DNA from: Procambarus clarkii
Taxonomy: Eukaryota > Arthropoda > Malacostraca > Decapoda > Cambaridae
Direction of reading: 5' to 3'
Assembly: GCF_040958095.1 (NCBI RefSeq)
Contig: NC_091188.1
Coordinates: 5,775,056-5,839,055, forward strand
DNA length: 64,000 nt
The notes under the pieces were generated by a model. It saw nothing but the letters and a program-made list of their open reading frames with translations. It did no database searches and was not told where the DNA came from. A program made the position numbers and the translations under genes. Positions 11,050 through 29,364 of the stretch are shown here, in pieces (the first letter of the stretch is position 1; each line of letters begins with the position of its first letter).

Positions 11050-11115
11050 CACGCTATTCATGCCCGTGCCACCTCTTGGGGAGGCTTAATCTTCATCAAT
11101 CAGGCTCACAACACC
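11050..11115 (+). repeat. Interspersed-repeat tail (CCCGTGCCACCTCTTGGG)
   Basis: The text GCTATTCATGCCCGTGCCAC, then a TTGGG palindrome and CTTAATCTTCATCAATCA, recurs at 22430-22490 and 30070-30130. It looks like the 3' end of a retroelement family. The first two copies are one insertion shared by the direct duplication. Confidence 0.6.
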
Positions 11116-11831
11116 GAGGGTCAAGGTCAGTCACGCTAAGTCTCAACCATATATTCAGTCTTAGGTTGAGAACAGAAATATATAAAAAACTAATTAAATT
11201 ATTTGAGCATTACCCAGAATCATGCTCAGTTCTTCTTCTGGAAAAGCCCGAATAAAAATAATTGCGTTAAAGATAGTCTTTACCTTGCGATTAGCAAATA
11301 CAATTTTTTGTTGAAACCAGATATGTCAATTTGTAGCTTATTATCAAGATCAAATTACCTCACCATTAGCTAAAATCTGAGAAAGAAAAGGCTTAGAAAT
11401 TTTCGTTTGGATCATGTTCTTGCCGTTGTCAAAATAAAGGGTTGTGAGGTTCAAAACTTATAAGTCAAATATTGACTACAAAAACTCTATAATAAGTTAG
11501 TATTTGAAGTTATAATCCACCTCGCCATGTTCAAGGCTGTGCTTCGTTCACCTTCAGCCTGTAGTGTAAACACTCCTTAAATCAACGTCACCACACCACC
11601 TAACCTAACCTAGACCTAACTATACATAAACCCACAAAGTAAATAATATTAATTTACACTTCAGAAAACAAATAGTTTGTTACTCTAATGTATGGAAGAT
11701 ACATCCTGTCAGTTAGTTGGTTGCTGATTAAGTCAAACATTGCAATAATTTGGTAGAAACAAAGCCAGAATTTAACTTTTTGCTTGGACTGGAGGAAAGG
11801 TTGCGCTCCCACCTGTGGCTGGAAATACATC

Positions 11832-12086
11832 GGGTTTTCCCTGGATGATTACACTGCCAGCACGACTATATAAACATGGCGCCGCCCGGCAGAGTGAGTA
11901 TACTTTAAAAGGAGCAGCACGTAGTAACATCTCCTTGGTAGATGATTCCAGCGTCTTCAAACACAGTCTACAGCAGTGTAGTTGACTCCAGTGATTTCAC
12001 ATACACTCTTCTGCAGTGTCGTTGATTCCAGTGACTTCACAAAGTCTTGAGACTGGCTGGACCCAAAAACTGCAAACTCTACACAG
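11832..12086 (+). promoter_or_regulatory. Promoter and noncoding first exon of the 13883-17828 gene, with NF-kappaB site
   Basis: GGGTTTTCCC at 11832-11841 is a full Rel/NF-kappaB-type decamer. TATATAAA follows at 11867-11874, so transcription should start near 11900. The leader then runs to ACACAG|GTGATA at 12086, a plausible donor, and the next acceptor in the right place is at 13876, seven bases before the ATG. The same layout is conserved at 23222-23476 for the duplicate gene. Confidence 0.7.
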
Positions 12087-13089
12087 GTGATATACTCAAC
12101 GCAAATGCCTTTCGCTGTTCCTCAAGTAACCTGTTCTGTAGAGCTACACTATTCAAATATATTGTTGAATAAAAGGCTTTCAATAATCATGCTTGCCAGT
12201 ACAGAAGCAGTACAAATTACATTCACAAGAACAAAAGAAACAGGAAAAATGCAGAAGGCCTGTTTGATGAGACGAGGGAACTAGTATTTATACTTAACAT
12301 TGTTATTTTTATACATTTCTAAGCTGGGGTTGTAACAATCCTGCGATCACGTGTTTATTTGTACAGCCTTTAATTTATTTCGTAAATTGAATAGGACCTC
12401 ATCATGAGATACGTGAATTCCTTCATCACAAGAGTTTGACCTGAGCTTAATAACAGTTTGTATCATGTAATCAAGACATAAGCTGTAATTTGTAAATAAG
12501 ATGCGGAACTTATTTGATTAGACGTTGAGATGTAAGTCTCGTCCTAATCATACACTCAGACCTTGATAAAGCATTTAGGAGAGTGCGAAAGACGTTATGT
12601 AAATTCCTTTCATAAATTTCACATATACGCAAATGTTGATTTTTTATCCAATGAGGGAGAGTTATGAAGGAGTATTAGGAGAGGGATGCGAGGGAGGGGA
12701 GATGTGATTGCCGGTCCGGGAGGCTGTTTGGGGTAACTGAGAGGAGGATACAAAGGTGGAACAATGGTTAATTGCTCTCTGTAAGCCCGACTGGTTGATT
12801 GTAACTGCCCCACTGACTGATCTTGCTGGATTCTGTCAATCTCTTGCATCCATGTGGCGTCATTTATCCGTGTTCGACGCTCTGGAGGCTGCTGGGAAGT
12901 TCTCTTCCACGTGCTGATGGCCTCTCTCTCTCTCTCTCTTCCTCTCTACCATCAACTCCTCTTCCCTCCTCTTTGTTTTTCCTCTACATTGGTTTTGGTT
13001 CGTTTCCTTGCATCTGATGCCTCGGCTCATGTAGAAAAAAATATTGATATCATAGAGGTATAGCAACTGTTGACTGTTGTTGCCGGAGG

Positions 13090-13700
13090 CTGGTAGTGTA
13101 TTGTGCATCCCTTACTCATCCTGTAAGTGGTAGTGTATTGTGCATCCCTTACTTATCCTGTAAGTGGTAGTGTATTGTGCATCCCTTACTCATCCTGTGA
13201 CTGGTAGTGTATTGTGCATCCCTTACTCATCCTGTAAGTGGTAGTGTATTGTGCATCCCTTACTTATCCTGTAAGTGGTAGTGTATTGTGCATTCCTTAC
13301 TCATCCTGCGAGTGATACTGTATTGTGCATCCCTTACTTATCCTGTGAGTGGTAGTGTATTGTGCATCCCTTACTTATCCTGTAAGTGGTAGTGTATTGT
13401 GCATCCCTTACTTATCCTGTAAGTGGTAGTGTATTGTGCATCCCTTACTTATCCTGTAAGTGGTAGTGTATTGTGCATCCCTTACTTATCCTATAAGTGG
13501 TAGTGTATTGTGCATTCCTTACTCATCCTGCGAGTGATACTGTATTGTGCATTCCTTACTTATCCTGTGAGTGGTAATGTATTGTGCATTCCTTACTCAT
13601 CCTGTGAGTGGTAGTGTATTGTGCATCCTTTACTCATCCTGTGAGCGGTAGTGTATTGTGCATTCCTTACTCATCCTGTCAGCAGTTTACTATGCGTCGC
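13090..13700. repeat. 37-bp minisatellite, about 16 copies in the 5' intron
   Basis: Unit GTAAGTGGTAGTGTATTGTG CATCCCTTACTTATCCT. Each unit has GTAAGT or GTGAGT, so it also repeats a donor-like word. The duplicate gene has only about three copies at 24450-24560, so the array expanded or contracted after duplication. Confidence 0.93.
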
Positions 13701-13882
13701 TTACTCATCGTGTGAGCGGTAGCGTCCTGGGGGAAAGTAAAATCGTTGGCATAGGAGATAAAGAAAAAGGCATCCGGCACCTCACATGTTTAGTATGGCT
13801 TGCATAACCTTTGGTTCCTTCAAATATTTAATGTGTTAACAGTAACAGTAACCAAGCTGATGTTTCATCTCCACAGTGAGTG

Positions 13883-17828
<3,946 letters not shown>

Positions 17829-18166
17829 AGCCTTGATCAACACTGTCGTCGATGTTAACACCCAGGAAGAGATTCAGCTCCAGATGTGAATTAACTTTGA
17901 GAAAGTTTTCTGTTAAGTTTATGTACAATTGCTAACGAACGTTTCCATTCTATATCAGGAATAAATTCGCCATATGTACATGAAATAAATTAAATTATAA
18001 GGATTTTTCTGTATAATGTTTGTACCTCTCTACACTTTATCCAGCAAACAATTAGTTTTTTTTTATCGTTAATGTAAGCTGAAGTTCGCCTGATCAACTG
18101 TGATATTACTGAAAGTTGAGAATGTTCCGCTTATGCTCAAGACTAACCATCCCTGCAGTTGTCGTC

Positions 18167-18660
18167 TTAAACTGAAACAAGAAGGTTGATTTGCATCATA
18201 AAATGTGCGTTTAATACAAGAATTCTCATGATTTTGGCATCATCGGCAAACATTGAGAGCAATGCGTCTATATCCTTAGGAAGATCGTTTGTATATATCA
18301 TAAACAGGATGGGTCCAAGTGCAGATGCCTGTGGGACTCCGCTGGTGACATCTTGACACTCTGAGGTCTTCCCCACTCATAGTAACTTTGTATTTTTGTT
18401 GCTACGATACTCCCTTATCCACTGGAGCTCCTTACCTGTTATTCATGTGTGTTTTTTTTCCAACTTCTGTACCAGCCTCATATGGGTATTGTGTCAAAGG
18501 CTTTCTGGCAGCCTAAGAAAATGCAATTTGCCCACATCTTTCTTTCTGATCATATTTTTATAATAAAATTTTATTAAACCTGTGAGGCATGATAATCCCT
18601 GAACCTATGCTGGTGGTGTGTTACAAAGTTCCTCTCTAGATGTTCTACGAGCTTTTTCCT
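18167..18660 (-). mobile_element. LINE reverse-transcriptase fragment
   Basis: Minus-strand text SGVPQASALGPILFMIYTND and then LSMFADDAKI gives the RT core with the FADD catalytic motif. The piece is the remnant of the LINE seen more fully at 26790-27650 in the duplicate. The same junction (TTTAATACAAG) precedes both, so the insertion is older than the duplication and about 560 bp was later lost here. Confidence 0.8.
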
Positions 18661-18737
18661 AACAATCTTTCCTTTCACAATCTTTCAAATCTTTCCTACT
18701 TAACAGAACAACAACAACAAGGCCAGTTAGAACCCGG

Positions 18738-18871
18738 GGTGGGGAATATATAAGGGTTTTGCCACGGGAAAATTCCCCGATAGGCTGTACACATATAACA
18801 GTTGTCAGACTCTTAAAATGAATATATAAGAACAGATCTGGAGGCCTTATACACTTGCACAAGTAACGCTG
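18738..18871 (+). promoter_or_regulatory. Promoter-like unit with NF-kappaB palindrome and no gene of its own
   Basis: GGGAAAATTCCCC (18766-18778) is a symmetric Rel/NF-kappaB-type site. TATATAAG lies at 18823-18830, and ACGCTG|GTGAGT at 18871 is a strong donor. This closely matches the promoters at 27.9 kb and 29.3 kb. No signal exon follows before the next complete promoter and gene at 23.2 kb, so the unit looks orphaned. Confidence 0.6.
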
Positions 18872-19154
18872 GTGAGTGCGTATACGCTCACGCAAGTCAG
18901 GCTGGTGAGTGCATATACGCTCACGCAAACACTAAAGACTGCAGACGAACCAGCAAACTACTGCTTCTTTAAACTCCTAGGAGGTAAAAAAAATAATTTT
19001 CATGCAAATTTACTACATATTCTTTTTGCAAATATTTATCATAACTCTATTATATAATTTTTGTCTAATTTTGTCTGTCTTCATACCAAGATTTTCAGTT
19101 TTGTCATTTTTTTAAAGTTCTGCATAAGAATGTGACGGCCTATGGGGGGGGGGA

Positions 19155-19450
19155 GAGATCCCTGACGTCACTATATTGTGGTGGCATGTGTGGAGTGATC
19201 TCTGACGTCACTATGTTGTGGTGGCATGTGTGGAGTGATCTCTGACGTCACTATGTTATGGTGGCATGTGTGGAGTGATCTCTGACGTCACTATGTTATG
19301 GTGGCATGTGTGGAGTGATCTCTGACGTCACTATGTTGTGGTGGCATGTGTGGAGTGATCTCTGACGTCACTATGTTATGGTGGCATGTGTGGAGTGATC
19401 TCTGACGTCACTATGTTGTGGTGGCATGTGTGCAGTGATCCCTCTGACAT
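19155..19450. repeat. 40-bp minisatellite, about 7 copies, each with a TGACGTCA (CRE/ATF) octamer
   Basis: Unit GATCTCTGACGTCACTATGT TGTGGTGGCATGTGTGGAGT. The palindrome TGACGTCA is kept in nearly all copies. The duplicate (28255) has one degenerate unit. A single TGACGTCA lies at about the same distance (roughly 400 bases) after the promoter at 29.3 kb. Confidence 0.92.
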
Positions 19451-19469
19451 CTCAATGTTGTAGTGACGC

Positions 19470-19590
19470 GTAAAATATATATTTAGTTGAGCTTTTCAGG
19501 TAAACTCAAATATTCACAATAAATTAGTATATCAAATATGTACTTATTCATAAGCAAAATATTGATTATAAGAAACTTCGAGACCGGGTT
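19470..19590 (-). mobile_element. Single arm of the CAACCCGTTCTCGC MITE family
   Basis: Reads AGCTTTTCAGGTAAACTCAA ATATTCACAA and ends in AGACCGGGTT, the reverse of the element at 2412-2802. Only one arm is present, and the next block of sequence starts directly after it. Confidence 0.7.
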
Positions 19591-20960
19591 AGACACAGAG
19601 CCCCTCCGGCGAGCATACTTCCTCAGGACCACGATCAAATCACGAGCCCCACCAACCTCCCCTTCAGGGTGGACCACCCCCAACACCAGGGAACCGGAAC
19701 ACACGGATGCGTGTGAGGCACCCGAAGCAGGAAACAAAGTCCCCGCACTAGCCCCCACCCCCACAACAGGGTCAGCAGTCACCAAACCCGCCCACGCCAC
19801 TCGCCGGTACCACACAAGCCCCCATCACACCATCATCGCACTCCATAGAGATAGAGCTCGTAGAGTTCTTAAAGTTTCGCTCGTCAACCCACGCACAAGG
19901 GGGCGACACACTCTGAACCCTCCTGGATCATTTGAACACAGGCTGTTGATCGTCAAAACTGTTGCACCTCCTAGGTAGCACACCAGGAGAGTCTCTGGGC
20001 GGCCGTACCACACCATGCAAGGCACGACTCCGAATCACAGCAGGATCGACGACCGGGGTCACAAGTTCACAATCTAAGGGCTACACCGGAACCGTATACG
20101 GGGCAGGCAGAGCCAGCGGCGGGGACGGGCTTCATGCACTACCATCTCCACACCTACACCACCAACCTCAACGTTGTCCGTGCAGGCGGCAAAACTCGGC
20201 AACACCACAGAGGCATCAGATGGCAGGGAAGCCTCCCCCACCACACCATCACAAAGCAACAGGTCCGGGGCCACCAACCGGGGAAAAGTTCTCCTCCCGG
20301 AACAAATTGACCGGAGCTGCCACCACACCACTGCAGACCGCCACCTATAGCCCCTCAAGGCCACACCGGAAAAATGTCCAGGGGTGCCCAGCGTAGAAGG
20401 CACGTATGGTGTAACCAAGCAACGTGACAGTAGACGGAACAGGAGACTGGAGACGTAGAGAGACGGTCTAGGTCCTGTTCGAGACCCCCTCCCCCACCAC
20501 CTGCCGGAAGAAACAAAGTTCGTCCGGTGGGACGCCACTGCACCCTATTTTCCAAAGTAAAGGCGTAGCAAACTGTCCGGGAACTCAAACGGAACCCTAT
20601 GAAGCCCCACATACGTGAGAGTACAGCAGCAGTCTGAAACAGTGACGGTACCACCATCATCAGTGAGTGGGAACAACAACCATCGTAGCGGGACACTAAA
20701 TCCCTGTAAATGGCCAAAGAGCCGAGCTTACCAAGCGCACGGTGAGTCGTTAAGAGCTGCACTCCACAGACGTCTGCTATCTCAACTCGCAGCATATCCA
20801 GAACCTCCACTGAGAGTTACGACGCCCGTCCAGAGAATTCTAATCCAATTGTCTCCGAATGGCAGACAGTGGGAAGGGGGTGCCCCGTGTCGCTAGCAAA
20901 CGGCTGGAGGGCCGCGCCCACCGGTCTGGACACACCGACAGCTAGGACAAGACCAAAAAA
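19591..20960 (-). mobile_element. Decayed retroelement ORF1/gag-like region
   Basis: A GC-rich island with a base composition unlike its surroundings. The minus strand shows broken frames rich in Ser, Arg and Pro, which I read as the remains of a nucleic-acid-binding first ORF of a retroelement. It is clearly broken in several places and I cannot assign the family from sequence alone. It fills the gap between the two direct duplicates and is not part of the peptide genes. Confidence 0.4.
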
Positions 20961-21109
20961 TGACACTAAAACTTTACGAATATTTCAGAATCACTAACAA
21001 TTGGTGCAGCTTTAGGTATTTCGTGTTATGGGGACTATAGGAAGGTACTGGCCTGGACATGGGCACATGGGTGGCTGGAATGTACTGCAATCTAGTATTA
21101 TTGATATAG

Positions 21110-21950
21110 ATTTTAGAGTATGGTATGTGTTTTTAAACGTAGACTATATGTTAGAACTTAAGGCCAGAATAAATACGATTTGCCTGTACAATTAAGCTTA
21201 GGATATAAACATCTCTTCAAAATGTATGCATAAGCTGTACCAGAGCCTTAGAGAAAAGAAAAGGGAACATGAATGCATTAGAAAAAGTTTGATAATATGT
21301 ATATTAAAGCTGACAGTCAACTCACATAGTTGAACCAAGAGATACTGGTATACGGGAGGTAGCAACTGTTGACTGCTAGTGTATGGTGCATCCCTTACTC
21401 ATCCTGTGAACGGTAATGTATTGTGCAGTCCCTTAGGTACAGACTGGGTAGACATATAAGAGAGATTGGGGTGGGTTGAGGCGGGTCGCGCTTAGTGTGG
21501 GTCGTGGGCATGGTGCGGGGCTTCCTAATTCTTATGTTTTACGGTTATCAAGGTCCCCATATCCTAGGGCCTAGGCCAATCACTGACCCTTTCCAGGAAT
21601 AAACCATCAACAGTTACCTTGTACTCAAGAACCTATATAGTGTTGGGTGAACAGTTGCATTGGGTGTAAGGAAACGTGCCCAAACACCATTTCCTTTTCC
21701 GACATATAAATTGGATCTACTTAGTTGTGAGCTGACTGTCCACTTTAACATACATATTATCAAACTTCTTCTAATGCATTCATAGTCCATTTTCTTTGCT
21801 CTAAGGCTCTGGTACAGCTACTGCATACATTTTGAAGAGATGTTTATATCCTAAGCTTAATTGCACAGGCAAATCGTATTTATTCTGGACCTAAGCTCTA
21901 GCTTATAGTCTATCCTTAAAAACAAATACCATACTCTAACCCACTAAGAT
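21110..21950. repeat. Inverted repeat, arms of about 230 bp
   Basis: The left arm (about 21110-21340: AGCTTAGGATATAAACATCT, TACCAGAGCCTTAGAG, AACTCACATAGTTG) is mirrored by 21710-21950. The ~370-bp spacer holds one 37-bp satellite-like unit and the entry sequence of the second direct duplicate. Outside it, 20960-21110 shows nothing I recognise. Confidence 0.8.
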
Positions 21951-23221
21951 AAGCACCTTAATCTACCTATTGTCTGCAAATGCGTATTTGTAAATGTTTC
22001 TCAGACAGTCAGATTCTAAACAATAATATCTTCATTTTAGTAACCAAATATGATAAAACGCTTTGGAAATAAGTAATGAGTCATTTTGGAAGTTTCTTAG
22101 TGCTCATTAATGTATAATTCTTATGCAGAGCCTAGTAACTTGAGGAGTGCCTGCATCTTCCCTGCTCCAGACCTGTGTTCCAGTCTTTACTGAGCTCAAG
22201 CTTAAATACGCAGCATGTTCGTTGCCTGGTTGTTTATCCCTCCAAGCTGTTTACTCTCAGAGCTTCGCATCCAATAAGTTTTATTTATTTAGTTCCATTT
22301 GTCTGGAACAGGAGAGTTCTTGAGTCACCTTAATCGAAGCAGCTCCACTGACAGTTAGTAACAATATTTTAGTGTGAAGACTCGGTGATATCAATGCTGT
22401 AGACGCGAGCCTCAAGTTCACATTACGGGCTATTCATGCCCGTGCCACCTCTTGGGGTGGTGTAATCTTCATCAATCAGGCTCACAACACCGAGGGTCAA
22501 GGTCAGTCACGCTAAGTCTCAACCATATATTCAGTCTTAGGTTGAGAACAGAAGTATATAAAACACCAATTAAATTAATTAAACATTATCCAGAATTACA
22601 CTCAGTTCTTCTTCGGGAAAATCCGAATAAAAATACATGCGTTAAAGATAGTCTTTATCTTGAGATTAGCAAATACAATTTTTTGTCGAAACGAGATATG
22701 TTTATTTGTAGCTCATTCTCAAGATCAAATTACTTCATCATTTGCTGAAATCTGAGAGAGAAAAGGTTTAGAAATTTTCGTTTGGGTCATGTTCTTGCCA
22801 TTGTCACAAATAAAGGGTTGTGAGGTTCACAACCTATATGTCAAACACGGACTACAAAAACTCTACATAATAAGTTAGTATTTGGAGTTACAGTCCACCT
22901 CGCCATGTTCAAGGCTGTGACTCGATACGTGTTTCTTTCACCTACAGCCTGTAGTGTAAACACTTCGTAAATCAACGTAACCACACTACCTAACCTAACC
23001 AAGACCTAACTATACATAAACCTACAAATTATAATAATATTAATTTACACTTCAGAAAAAAATAGATTGTTACTCTAATGTATGGAAGATGCATTCTGTC
23101 AGTTGGTTGGTTGATTAATAAGTAAAAAACTGGAATAATTTGGTAGAACCAAAGTCAGTATTTAACTTTTTGCTTGGACTGGAGGAAAGGTTGTGCTATC
23201 ACCTGTGGCTGGGAATACATG

Positions 23222-23476
23222 GGGGTTTTCCGGGATGATTATACTGCCAGTACGACTATATAAACATAGCGCCGCCTGGCAGAGTGAGTATACTTCAAAA
23301 GGAGCAGCACGTAGTAACATCTCCTTGGTAGATGATTCCAGTGTCTTCATACACAGTCTACAGCAGTGTCGTTGAATCTAGTGACTTCACAGGCAGTCTA
23401 CAGCAGTGTCGTTGATTCCAGTGACTTCACAAAGTCTTGAGACTGGTTGGATCCGAAAGCTGCAAACTCTACACAG
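23222..23476 (+). promoter_or_regulatory. Promoter and noncoding first exon of the 24763-26394 gene
   Basis: GGGGGTTTTCCGGG (from 23221) holds a Rel/NF-kappaB-like core slightly changed from the duplicate's GGGTTTTCCC. TATATAAA is at 23267-23274, and the leader ends ACACAG|GTGCTT at 23476. The acceptor seven bases before the ATG lies at 24756. Confidence 0.68.
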
Positions 23477-24762
23477 GTGCTTTTCCTTATACCTTCCGCT
23501 GTTCCTCAAGTAACCTGTTCTGTAGAAATACACTATTAAAATATATTGTTGTATAAAAGGCTTTCAATAATCACGCTTGCCAGTACAGAAGCAGTACAAA
23601 CTACAAGAATAAAAGAAACAGGAAAAATGCAGAAGGCTTGTTTGATGAAACGAGGTTGCTAGAATTTATACTTAAATTGTCATTCCGTACATATCTAACC
23701 TGTGGTTGAAACAATCCAGTGATCACGTGTATGTTTGTACAGCCGTAAATATGTTCCGGATAAGACCTGATCTTGATATACATGAATCCCTTCATCACAA
23801 GAGTATGACCTGATGCTAATAACAGTTTGTATCATGTAATCAAGACATAAGCTGTAATTTGTATATAAGATGCGGAACTTATTTGATTAGACGTTGAGAT
23901 GTTAAGTCTCGTCTTAATCCCGCACTCAGACCTTGATAAAGCACTCAGGAGAGTGCGAAAGACTTGGTTTAAATTCCTTACATAAATTTCATATATACGC
24001 AGGTGTGGAACTTTTATCCAATGGAGGAAAGTTAGGAAGGAGTATTAGGAGAGGGATGCGATGACGGGAGATGTGATTGCCGGTCCAAGAGGCCGATTGG
24101 GCTTACTGAGAGGAGGATACAGAGGTGGAGCAATGATTTATTGCTCCCTGCAAGCACGACTGGTTGATTATAACTGCCTCACTGCATCGCTGCTTATGCT
24201 GCATTCTGTCAATCTCTTGCGTCCATGCTGCGTCATTAATCCGTGTTCCACGCTCTGGAGGCTGCTGGTAAGTTCTCATCCCCGTGCTGATGGCTTCTCT
24301 TTCTCTTCCTCTCTACCTTTAGCTCCTCTTCCCTCCCTTTGTTTTTCCACTACATTGGTTTTGATTTGATTCCTTTCATCTCATGCCTCGGCTCATGTAG
24401 TAAAGTATTGGTATCCGGGAGGTATAGCAACTGTTGTCGCCGGAGACTGCAAGTGTATTCTGCATCCCTTACTCATCCTGTGAGCGGTAGTGTATTGTGC
24501 ATCCCTTACTCATCATGTGAGCGGTAGTGTATTGTGCATCCTTTACTCATTCTGTGAGCAGCAGTTTACTTTCCCTAACGTACTCATCCTTTGAGCCGTA
24601 GCGTCCTGAAGGAAAGTAAAATCGTTGGCATAGGAGATAATGAAAGAGGCATCCGGCACCTCACATGTTTAGTACGGCTTGCATAACCTTTAGTTCCTTC
24701 AAATATTTAATTTAAGTGTTAACAGTAACAGTAACCAAGATGTTTCATCTCCACAGTGAGTG

Positions 24763-26394
<1,632 letters not shown>

Positions 26395-26789
26395 AGCCTT
26401 GATCAACACTGTCGTCGATGTTAACACTCAGGAAGAGATTCACCTCCAGATGTGAATTAACTTATAGAAAGTTTTCTGTTAAATTTATGTACAATTGCTA
26501 ACGAACGTTTTCATACCATCTCAGGAATAAATTCGCCATATGTACTAGAAATAAATTAAATTATAAGGATTTTTCTGTATAATGTTTGTACCCCTCTAGT
26601 CTTTATCCAGCAAATAATAATTTTATCATTAATGTAAGCTGAAGTTCGCATGATCAACTGTGTTATTACTAAAGGTTGAGAATGTTCCGCTTATGCTCAA
26701 GACTGACCATCCCTGCAGCTGTGGTCTTTAATTGAAACGAGAAGGTTGATTTGCATCTCAAAATGTGTTTTTAATACAAGTTTCATACC

Positions 26790-27650
26790 ACCTGAACTGA
26801 ACGAAGCTAAACAATTTCTCAAAATCACTGAAATGTGCCCGAAACGCTATGCGTGTTAGTGACTTCGCAAAAAAATGTAAAAACAGCAATGTTATGTACT
26901 CACAAAAACTCATTGTACCTTCTTGTAAATGAATAAATAAATATATTGTAGGCCTTAGACTTAAATTGTAGGTGGTGATCATGTCTCCCCTAACTCTTCC
27001 GTCTCCCACGGATATGAGTTTTAATTCCCGTAGCCTTTCCTCGTAGCTCATACCTCTCGGCTTTGAGACTAGTCTGGTGGCATACCTCTGAATCTTCTCT
27101 AACTTTGTCTTGTGTTTAACAAGGTATGGACTCCAGGCTGGAGTTGCATACCTAGGATTGGTCTGACAAATGTTGAGAACAAGGTTCTGAACTTGTGTTC
27201 GGCTTCCTGCTCCATTTGTTAAATTTCATTATTTTACACTTACTTGAGTAGCCAAGACTTTAGTAGCCACTTTCTGGACAATTCGTCCAGTTTGTCAGTT
27301 CGTCTTGTAGACTCTTTCTATCTTCCTTTGTCTTTATTCTTCTCGTGAATTTGGGCATCATCAGCAAACATTGAGAGCAATGCGACCTTTGGAAGATCGT
27401 TTACGTATATCAGAAATAGGATGGGTCTAAGTACAGAGCCCTGTGGGACTCCGCTGGTGACATCTTGACACTCTGAGTTCTTCCCTCCTCACAGTAACTC
27501 TGTTTTTTGTTGCTTAGATACTCCCTTATCCACTGGAGCACCTTACCTGTTATTCCTCTCTGTTATTCCAACTTCTGTACCATTGTCATATGGAGTACTG
27601 TGTCAAAGGCTTTCTGACAGCATAAGAAAATGCAGTTTATCCACATCTCT
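26790..27650 (-). mobile_element. LINE fragment (RT core plus C-terminal part)
   Basis: The minus strand reads, from the C-terminal side, MSYEERLRELKLISVGDGRV and RVRGDMITT, and further in a GPILFLIY-like text with the FADD region (27350-27480) and the PHKRL-like region to about 27620. Frames are interrupted. It is the same element type as at 61.8 kb and the same insertion as at 18.2 kb. Confidence 0.8.
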
Positions 27651-27839
27651 CTTTCCTGTCTAATTTTTGTCATAAAATTTTGTTAAACCTGATATGCATG
27701 ATATACCATCCCTGAACCTATGGTGGTGGTGTTACAAAGCTCCTCTCTAGATGTTCCACGAGCTTTTTCCTCGTGATCTTTCCTTTCACAATCTTTCAAA
27801 TCCTTCCTATGTAACAGAAAAACAACAACAATCTGGCCA

Positions 27840-27985
27840 GTTAGAACCCGGGGTGGGGAATATATAAGGGTTTTGCCCCGTGAAGATTCCCCAACAGGAT
27901 GTACACATATAACAGCTGCTAGATTCTTAAAGGGAATATATAAGAACAGATCCGGAGGCCCCATACACTTGCGCAAGTAACGCGG
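27840..27985 (+). promoter_or_regulatory. Second promoter-like unit of the direct duplicate
   Basis: It has AGATTCCCC (an NF-kappaB half-like site, weaker than at 18766), TATATAAG at 27937-27944 and the donor CGCGG|GTGAGT at 27985. The next signal exon downstream is at 31494, which has its own closer promoter at 29.3 kb. The unit may be an alternative promoter for that gene or a relic. Confidence 0.55.
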
Positions 27986-28447
27986 GTGAGTGCATTTGCG
28001 CTCACGATAGTATCGCTGGTGAGTGCATTTGCGCTCACGCAAACACGCAAGATTGCAGACGAACCAGCAAGCTACTGCTTCTTGAAAAAAAAGTAATTAT
28101 ATGCAAATTTCCTACATATTCTTTTTACAAATATTATGTATAACTCTATTATACAATTTTGGTCTAATTTTGTCTGTCTTCATACCAAGATTTTCAGTTT
28201 TGTCATTGTTTTAAAGTTCTTCATAAGAATGTGACGGCCTATGGGGAGGGGGGGGGGAGATCCCTGGCGTCACTATATTCTGGTGGCATGTGTGGAGTGA
28301 TCTCTCTGACATCTATGTTGTAGAGACGTGTAAAATATATATTTATATATAAAATTGCACATTGGAGTCAATTTACAAGTTTGGATTTAGCTTACTTTTG
28401 TATCAAAATATTATCAAATTCTTGTTGAAACCTGGTTCGTTCTTTTG

Positions 28448-28792
<345 letters not shown>

Positions 28793-28802
28793 GTTTAGAA
28801 AA

Positions 28803-29030
28803 CTATCTACAAACTAGCAGATGAGCAGTGAGTGTGTGATGGGTTCCTACCATCCCTGGACTACCATTTTGAACACGTCCCCTCAACAAGTATTTACTCG
28901 TGAGGTCAAGTCCAAAAATACACCTTACGAACGCTCTGGTACGCAGTTCCCTCCTGCTTCTCCGTGCTTCTACTTTGTCACTTAACATTAAATAAAGTGA
29001 ATATGTAATGACAAATAATGAATCACTATA
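28803..29030. other. No gene seen
   Basis: Short unique-looking stretch between the compound microsatellite and the next promoter. I see no exon of the peptide family here. Confidence 0.5.
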
Positions 29031-29237
29031 AGGGCCAGTATCAAGGGCCGGGCTTCAAATGAAGTGATACACGATAAAAAATTTCAGTTCGAGGTATTAA
29101 CATTGAACCATCAGTGTCTTGACTATTAACACATGAGAGAGAGTGATAAACATGTGTAACTTTGGTAGTATATCTTTCCTGTGTAACAGAACAATAATAA
29201 CAACCTGGCCAGTCAGGACTCATGGTGGGAAAAACAT

Positions 29238-29364
29238 GGGTTTTCCCCCCGGGAAGATTCCCCAACAGGATAGATGTACATAAGTGATTTCTCGCCGCCA
29301 GGCTCCTAAATGGAATATATAAGAACAGATCGGGAGGACCCAAAGACTTAAGCACGTAACGCCG
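29238..29364 (+). promoter_or_regulatory. Promoter and noncoding first exon of the 31494-33781 gene, double NF-kappaB site
   Basis: GGGTTTTCCCCCC (29238-29250) abuts GGGAAGATTCCCC (29251-29263), two back-to-back Rel/NF-kappaB-type sites. TATATAAG is at 29316-29323 and ACGCCG|GTGAGT at 29364. Two further donor-like repeats (CTGTGAGTG, CCGTGAGTG) follow within 70 bases. A TGACGTCA octamer lies near 29715 in the first intron. Confidence 0.72.

Noticed and set aside
19538-20896. Host gene(s) in the GC-rich island
   Set aside because: Overlapping, short, broken frames on both strands, and composition and position suggest a decayed retroelement ORF rather than a host gene.
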